A program made the position numbers and the translations under genes. This document shows positions 58,030 through 64,000 of a stretch of 64,000 nucleotides of DNA, piece after piece. Under the pieces are notes generated by a model. The model was given only the letters and a program-made list of their open reading frames with translations. It did no database searches and was not told where the DNA came from. Positions within the stretch are counted from its first letter, which is position 1. Each line of letters starts with the position of its first letter. Origin of the DNA: Candidatus Didemnitutus mandela (GTDB lineage Bacteria > Verrucomicrobiota > Verrucomicrobiia > Opitutales > Opitutaceae); contig NJAL01000002.1 in the NCBI GenBank assembly GCA_002591725.1, positions 124,001 through 188,000 of the forward strand. The letters are read 5' to 3'.

Positions 58030-60488
58030 TTACTCCGCTAAAGACAATTCGCCCTTTTCAACAGTCACAAGAACCCTGCAACCTTCCTCGATTTTTCCAA
58101 CGATAAGTGCCCGCGCGAGTCGGGTCTCGAGATGACGCTGCAGGAAACGTTTAAGCGAACGGGCACCAAAGACCGGGTCGTAGCCTTTTTCGGAAATCCA
58201 GGCTTTAGCCTTCGCATCGAGTTCGACTGTAATCCGGCGTTCAGCAAGCCGCCTGTTGATGTCGGCCACCAGTAGGTCAACGATGCGCTCGATATCTTCA
58301 ATCGTAAGCACCTTAAAAAGAATGGTTTCATCGATGCGATTCAGGAATTCCGGTCGGAACGCTTGACGCAGATCGACCATCACGGTTTTACGGACGCCTT
58401 CGGGAATCTCGTTGCCTTTCGCCCCATCGAGCAGATAGCGGTTGCCAATGTTCGATGTCATAATCACCATGGTGTTTTTGAAATCTACTATTCGCCCTTG
58501 CGAGCTGGTTATACGACCGTCGTCAAGCACCTGGAGGAGGACGTTAAACACATCCGAATGTGCCTTCTCGATTTCATCGAAGAGCACAACCGAATATGGT
58601 TTGCGCCGAACGGCCTCGGTCAACTGACCAGCCGACGTAGCCTGGAGGAGCGCCGATCATGCGGGCCACAGAATGTTTTTCCATGTATTTCGACATATCG
58701 AGACGGATTAGATTCGCCTCGGAGTCAAACAGCTGTTTCGCGAGCGTCTTCGCCAGCTCGGTTTTGCCGACACCAGTCGGTCCGAGAAAAATAAATGAGC
58801 CAATAGGCCTGCCCGGATCCTTAATGCCAACGCGGGCCCGTAAAATCGCTTCGCTGACAAGGCGCACGCCCTCTTCCTGGCCGATCACGCGCTTGTGCAG
58901 TTCGGAGTCGAGGTTCAGGAGCTTTTTCTTTTCGCCCTCAAGGAGCTTGTTCAGAGGGATATGCGTCCACTTCGAAATGATCTCGGCGATTTCCTCTTCG
59001 GAAATTTCTTCTTTCACCAGAGTCATTTTTGTCAAATCCGTCTTCTCGGCCTTCGAGAGCTCGCGCTCCAGCTGCGGGATGCGCCCGTGTTTCAACTCGG
59101 CGGTCTTGTTCAAATCATAGTTACGTTCGGCCTTCGCCATTTCGAGGCGCGCTGCTTCAAGCTCTTCGCGCATTTTTTGCACTCGGTCTAGCTGCTCTTT
59201 TTCCTTCTGCCAAACAGTCCGGAGCGTGGTAGCTCTTTCCTTTACATCGGCAAGGTCTTTGCGGAGCTCATCAAGGCGACGTTTGGAGGCACCGTCCCTT
59301 TCCTTCTGCAGCGCAGTTTCCTCGATCTCGAGTTGCATTATGCGGCGTTGAAGCTCGTCCAATTCCGTCGGCAGCGAGTCGATCTCGGTGCGGACCATCG
59401 CGCAGGCTTCGTCGACGAGATCGATAGCCTTGTCGGTCAGAAAACGATCGGAAATGTAGCGGTTCGAAAGCGCCACTGCGGAAACCAACGCGTTGTCCTG
59501 AATTCGCACGCCATGATGCAGCTCGAAACGCTCGCGCAGGCCGCGGAGAATCGAAATGGCGTCTTCTACCGTTGGCTCCTCTACAAGAATCGTCTGGAAA
59601 CGCCGCTCGAGCGCCAGGTCTTTCTCGATGTACTTGCGATACTCGTCGAGCGTGGTCGCGCTGATACAGTGCAGTTCGCCGCGCGCGAGCATCGGTTTTA
59701 GCAAATTGCCAGCATCCATCGCGCCGTCGACTTTGCCGGCACCAACGACGTTGTGAAGCTCGTCGATGAAGAAGATAATGCGTCCCTCAGCCTGCTTTAC
59801 CTCATTTAGGACCGTTTTTAGGCGTTCCTCGAACTCGCCTCGGTATTTTGCGCCTGCGATGAGCGCGCCCATGTCGAGAGCAAAGACCGTTTTGTCCTTC
59901 AAACCCTCGGGGACGTCACCGCGCACGATGCGCTGTGCGAGACCCTCGACGATAGCGGTCTTGCCTTTTTTGGTCTGCTGCACGAGGTCGATGCCGTATT
60001 TCTGCAGCGCGTTATAGGTCGGCTCCGGATTGTCGGACGTAACTTTTTGGTTACCGCGAATCTGTTTTAGCGCCTTGAGGGCGGCAATACAGTCGACAGT
60101 AAAGCTGTCGAAATATTTCTTCAACGCAAGCGGCTTGCCGACCTCGACTAGCGCGAAAAAAAGATGTTCTACACTCATGAAATCGTCCTTCATCTTCTTC
60201 GCCTTCTCTTCGGCGCAGGTCAGGACTTCGTCCAAAGCCTGGGTAACGTAAATTCTCGAAACACCCATGCTGCCGGAAACTTTGTTCAAGCGCTCGAGCT
60301 CGCGATTCGCGGCGAGCTGCATTGGATTAACGCTCAGTCCGAGCTTCTCCACCAGAGACTGCACGATGCCGTCCCTCTGACTAAGAATAGTGCCAAGTGT
60401 CCACCTCGTTGTGCGAATGCCGGCGCGCTTCATTTTGCGCTTCCTGAACAGCCTGGCGGGACATGATGGTCATTTTTTCTGGATTCAT
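58030..60488 (-). pseudogene. clpB: Decayed ClpB disaggregase
   Basis: The start (60488, MNPEKMTIMSRQAVQEAQNE) is in one frame and shifts near 60390 before DGIVQSLVEKLGL. The long middle frame (60433-58574) keeps most of NBD1, the coiled-coil M-domain and NBD2 Walker A (GPTGVGKTELAK). However, NBD1 reads [18 protein letters not shown]: about 35-40 codons, including its Walker A (GEPGVGKT) start, have been removed at 59958-59975. A second frameshift near 58630 (GYVG then WSVDRG instead of YEEGGQLT) separates the last 197 codons, which are otherwise well conserved to ELSLAE. Despite good local conservation the gene cannot make a full ClpB. Its loss is recent compared with its neighbours. Confidence 0.92.
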
Positions 60489-60673
60489 AGAGAGTTTAAA
60501 TGACCCTATCTTTAAGCAGACGTTCCAGCTGGCCGCGCCGGCTCCCTCTCGGAGAGGGATTTTTAAAGTCGCTACATTGTGCCAATCTGGGCACAATCTG
60601 ACTAAGCGTCGCGCCAGATTGTTTATTTTGGCCCACTCTAGCCCGCCGACAAGCCCTCCGCTCTTTCACTTTC

Positions 60674-61877
60674 AGGATGTACTTCCTCCTCCACCTCTAT
60701 CTAAATGTAAGTGCTAGTCGCCGTCGTGCTCAGCTCGCTGTTCGAGTACTCCTTCCCCCATACTCCCCCACGTTTGTAGCTTTCTGTAGCTTTCACCCCC
60801 TCAGCAACGCCTTTATCGAACTGGTGAAGACATTTGTCGCACCGATTCATTTTCGCCGCAGTCGGTGTCAGCATCAGCAATATGAGCAACCTCCGCAAGA
60901 TTGCGCAGCACAAAACTGAAGGCATAGATTTATTTCGAAGCTGTCACTATACTCGGAATCGGCCTCGTTGTAGCCAACTGGCTACAGCCCGGCGCCGGAA
61001 TTCTACACCAACGCCGCCACTCTCGATACTAACGCGGCCAGCGCCTACACCAAGGCCAGCGGGAAGCTACTAAGCACCGTCGGCTTTCTCATTAACGTCA
61101 CCCCCGAAGCGTTTGTAGGCTCCTTCATGCCAGGATAATTCTTTAAGCTGTTCATCGCAGCTCTCTGCAAACATCGCCGCCGCCCAACCCGGAAAACATA
61201 TCGAACAAAAAGTGGACTTTGTCAAAGCTAGCTTTAAAGCTCTGATGCGTATCGTGCACATCATAACACGATTCGCACCATACCATTCTCCGCCTTCAAC
61301 GATGGGGGAATATAGTCTCGGCCCACTAACGTCGCTCGCAAAACTCGTAGCCTGCGTCTACCCTACGATGGTCGTTTTTGTCGTGCTGCTTGCTCGAGGC
61401 AATCCACCGACTTAACCGAATCAGCCTTTGGCGCTACTTGTATTACATCCGGCAGGGAATTTTGCTCGTGCTCTGTATCTCTTCTTCCGGGTAAGAGTTC
61501 CCCAGTGTGATGGCAAAGCTCGAAAAAGTTCGACTGTGCCCGCTCCATCGTCGGTCTCGTGTTTTTGGCTGGTTATATCATTCAATTTCTCGATGCCACC
61601 TGGATATGCCTGCCGGTTGACGGCGACCTTCATCGCACAGGCCACCGACACGTCGCCCACGCTCTCACACAGCTCGGCATCTTGGGCCTTGCTAATTCTA
61701 GCCTTCCAAGAGCGCCGCAGCAGCTTGGCAACGCTTTCAGCTAAGTTTTCCTCGATAAACACGGTCCCGATTTCAAGCCTCACTCTGTTCGGCGGTGTCG
61801 ACCGCCTCATGCCCAAGACCTGCACCATCACCAACCTCGTTGGCAACAGCGTCGCCGCTATCACGGACGCCACGTAA
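60674..61877 (+). pseudogene. Decayed dicarboxylate/amino acid:cation symporter
   Basis: A DAACS (DctA/GltP) transporter read across frames: VQVLVAVVLSSLFEY at the start, LSNAFIELVKTFVAPI (60810), AVGVSISNMSNLRKIA (60855), LQPGAGxYTNAATLDTNAAS (60985), GFLINVTPEAFVGSF (61083), VDFVKASFKALMRIV (61213), FLAGYIIQFLDATWICLP (61560; family GYSFNLDGTAIYL, with the motif broken) and at the end FGGVDRLMPKTCTITNLVGNSVAAI (61790-61865, partly quoted). Many frameshifts. It contains a 10-bp tandem duplication at 60775. The substrate (C4-dicarboxylate or glutamate/aspartate) cannot be told. The 185 bases before it hold nothing else. Confidence 0.86.
60775..60794. repeat. 10-bp tandem duplication
   Basis: TGTAGCTTTC twice in direct tandem inside the dead symporter gene. 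Confidence 0.65.
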
Positions 61878-61982
61878 AAAAGGGATTAACCACGCGCACA
61901 CTCAAAATAACGCTCTATAAGAATCGGCCCAACCTGCCACCAAACGTTTGACTCCGCACCTGCCCGCGGCATCTGTAAGATA

Positions 61983-63296
61983 ATGGTAAATTTTCTCACC
62001 GACAAAAAAACTGTTCAGCGTGCCTTCATCATCGGCCTGCAAATGCCCGACATGGTTCCCAACGAAGGAGCCGAATTGCTCGAGGAGCTGAAAGAATTGG
62101 TCGAAAACCTCAGCCTCGCAGTCACACGCACCTCGCTCGTCAATTTCCGCGAGCATAACCCAAAATTTCTCCTCGGCTCGGGCAAGGTTACCGAGTTAAT
62201 CGCCCAGGCAAAAACCGACAGCGCGGACTTGATTGTGATAGGCGAAGAACTTTCTCCTGGCCAACAGCGCAACTGGGAGAAAGAATCGGGCCTCACCGTT
62301 ATCAATCGCCAGGAAGTCATCCTTAAAATCTTTGCCAACCGTGCGCAAACCCGCGAAGCCGTTCTCCAGGTGGCTCTTGCCCACATGGAATACTCCCTCC
62401 CGCGTCTCACACGCGCGTGGACGCACTTGTCGCGACAACGCGGCAAAGGCGCAATGAGCGGTGAAGGCGAAACTCAACTCGAAAAGGATCGCCGCATCGC
62501 GCGTGACCGCATCGCGCACTTGAAAGCCGAGCTCGCCCAGGTTATTTCCCAACGCACCACGCAACGCCGCAAGCGCATGCGCAAGGCTGTGCCCGACACT
62601 GCCATCGTCGGCTACACCAACGCCGGCAAGTCGTCACTCCTAAACAAACTCACCGGAGCCGGCGTCCCCGTCGCCAATAAACTTTTCGCCACACTCGATC
62701 CAACGACACGCCAATTCGAGCTGCCAGACGGCCGCACGATGCTTGCCATCGACACCGTCGGTTTCATACGCCGTCTTCCTCACCGCCTCGTCGAGGCGTT
62801 CAAGGCCACGCTCGAAGAGGTCGTTGCCGCCGATTTCATAATCCACGTTCTCGACGTATCGAATCCGAGCGTCGAGCACCATTTCGCTACCACGATGGAA
62901 GTGCTTAGCGAACTCGGCGCCGCGAACAAGCCAACCATCGTTGTCTTCAACAAAACCGATACCGTCGATGCACACACCCCTGCCCTCGCCCTCGTTCGAG
63001 CAAAACACCCGAACGCCCACTTCATCAGCGTGCACACAGGACAAGGAATGGGGAAGCTCCTCGCCCACTGCTGCAAGCTGGCCATCAACGACAACATGCC
63101 CGCCAAGTTGCTGGTCCCGCACACACGCTATGATGTCGTCGCACGCCTTCACAGGACTGGCCAGGTTAGCACCCTAGAAACACGCGACGACGGAATCTTA
63201 GTCGCCGGCCGTTTCCCTGTGGGACAACGCGCGCTCTTCGAACCCTTCGCCGTTTCCGCCACAACGCCCAAAAAAAAATCGCCCAATCGCAGCTAA
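61983..63296 (+). CDS. hflX: GTPase HflX
   Basis: Ribosome-associated GTPase that can split stalled or damaged ribosomes. The 437 residues have the HflX N-domain (RTSLVNFREHNPKFLLGSGK, glycine-rich SGEGETQLEKDRR at about 159-171), then the G-domain with G1 GYTNAGKS at 210-217, G3 DTVGFIRRLP at 257-266, G4 NKTD at 323-326, and a short C-terminal domain. The GTGKV nucleotide-like motif GSGKVTEL of the N-domain is also intact. The last gene that is complete in this window. Confidence 0.95.
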   Translation: MVNFLTDKKTVQRAFIIGLQMPDMVPNEGAELLEELKELVENLSLAVTRTSLVNFREHNPKFLLGSGKVTELIAQAKTDSADLIVIGEELSPGQQRNWEKESGLTVINRQEVILKIFANRAQTREAVLQVALAHMEYSLPRLTRAWTHLSRQRGKGAMSGEGETQLEKDRRIARDRIAHLKAELAQVISQRTTQRRKRMRKAVPDTAIVGYTNAGKSSLLNKLTGAGVPVANKLFATLDPTTRQFELPDGRTMLAIDTVGFIRRLPHRLVEAFKATLEEVVAADFIIHVLDVSNPSVEHHFATTMEVLSELGAANKPTIVVFNKTDTVDAHTPALALVRAKHPNAHFISVHTGQGMGKLLAHCCKLAINDNMPAKLLVPHTRYDVVARLHRTGQVSTLETRDDGILVAGRFPVGQRALFEPFAVSATTPKKKSPNRS

Positions 63297-64000
63297 TCCG
63301 TACGCGTATAATGTGCCACGCTTGCCGCAAGCGGCTGCGGGCATTAGCATTCGAGAAGCTCCAAATGCTTTCAATTTTTTACACCCTCGCCAAAAATTTT
63401 ACTCATGCGCCATCCCTCGAAGCGGCGAAAGGCTCGTTCGACCAAACTTTACGCGGAAACGACCGACGCCGATCTAGATTCGCCAGCCTTCGACAATTTA
63501 GCCATGCGTTTTCTCGTGGACTAACGACTGTAATGCGCTCGGCGTACCGTTGATCGCTGCCGCAGTTCACAATATAGAAGACACGCTCGACGTCTTCGTC
63601 GTCCTGGAAAGAGGCGGCTGTCTGAATCGCCAGCGGCCAGAAACGAGCGCTGCCGACTTAAACGCCATAGCAGCCTGCGCCAGCGCGCTGTTTTTTCCCA
63701 ACTATCGGCATGCTCGGCATCCTTCAGACTTCGGAAACCATCAAGCTTCTACTCAGCCTTTTCGACAACTTCGCAACGCGTTACTCGTCTTGTCAACCTC
63801 CCCAACGGAATCCAACTCACTGTTAACTCGCGAGCGCCGCCGACCAGCACGCTAAACGCCGGCGCAATGATTTGTTCCTCGGCAATGTGGCCAGCAAGTT
63901 GGAGTTTCCAGGCGCGCAACCGCCTTGACAAGCGACAGTTTCTGCGCGAACTCCAGGGCCGAGATCGCGAGCTTTCTGGCGCCGGCTTCGTGTAAACAGC
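63297..64000. other. Right edge, decayed and unassigned
   Basis: No intact gene. Plus-strand pieces in varied frames read DSPAFDNLAMRFLVD (63473), IAAAVHNIEDTLDVFVVLE (63553), then LVNLPNGIQLTVNSRA (63790) followed by LNAGAM, and DKRQFLRELQGRDREL near the edge. These could belong to a peptidase (the last part slightly recalls M48 or M16 proteins), but the match is too weak to name. Cut by the window end. Confidence 0.35.

Overview
The window looks like part of the chromosome of a verrucomicrobial bacterium, probably of the Opitutales/Opitutaceae type, caught in the middle of genome reduction. This placement is an inference from gene content and order: a long PurF, a large one-piece PurL, paired DUF1800/DUF1501 genes, and a HIT-phoH-ybeY-DUF502-recO block. 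Intact protein genes cover only about 25 kb of 64 kb (roughly 39%). Most of the rest is not random spacer. In many gaps, protein families can still be read by following homology across frameshifts and stop codons, so the gaps are old genes in different states of decay. Such a mix fits a host-restricted or symbiotic lifestyle.

Layout: 1-5.2 kb has ogt, a dead alkA-like glycosylase, tdh, and two dead genes on the minus strand. 5.2-9.4 kb has kbl, a dead M13 metallopeptidase and a dead alpha/beta hydrolase. 9.4-18 kb has hisS and an HU/IHF gene (minus), ubiE, a dead Ser/Thr kinase, rpoN, and eno with a clear terminator. 18-29.3 kb has fabF (minus), the HIT gene, dead phoH, ybeY, dead DUF502, recO, dead tyrA, then aroA-cmk-plsC. 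29-38.4 kb has trpS and a hexapeptide-repeat protein (minus), dead DUF1800 and DUF1501 genes, tRNA-Gly(GCC), a histidine-kinase remnant and an intact HNH gene. 38.4-51.5 kb has a dead DEAD-box helicase, dead adenosine deaminase, MTA/SAH nucleosidase and possible permease genes, then intact purM, purF and purL. 51.5-64 kb has an AT-rich stretch, dead xylB, psd, a dead hybrid histidine kinase, dead clpB, a dead dicarboxylate/amino acid symporter, and hflX.

Intact genes serve core tasks: translation (hisS, trpS, ybeY, hflX, tRNA-Gly), nucleotides (purF, purM, purL, cmk), lipids (fabF, plsC, psd), glycolysis (eno), quinone methylation (ubiE), shikimate pathway (aroA), recombination and repair (recO, ogt), transcription (rpoN, an HU/IHF protein), and threonine-to-glycine conversion (tdh, kbl). 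Lost genes serve sensing (Ser/Thr kinase, histidine kinases), uptake and sugar use (symporter, xylB), secreted proteolysis (M13), stress (clpB, phoH, DEAD-box helicase) and purine salvage. No biosynthetic gene cluster, CRISPR array, phage or insertion sequence was seen. The most interesting signal is the pattern of decay: intact de novo purine genes beside dead salvage genes, two ATPase genes each missing a P-loop through a clean internal deletion, and a series of short tandem duplications, most of them in dead sequence.
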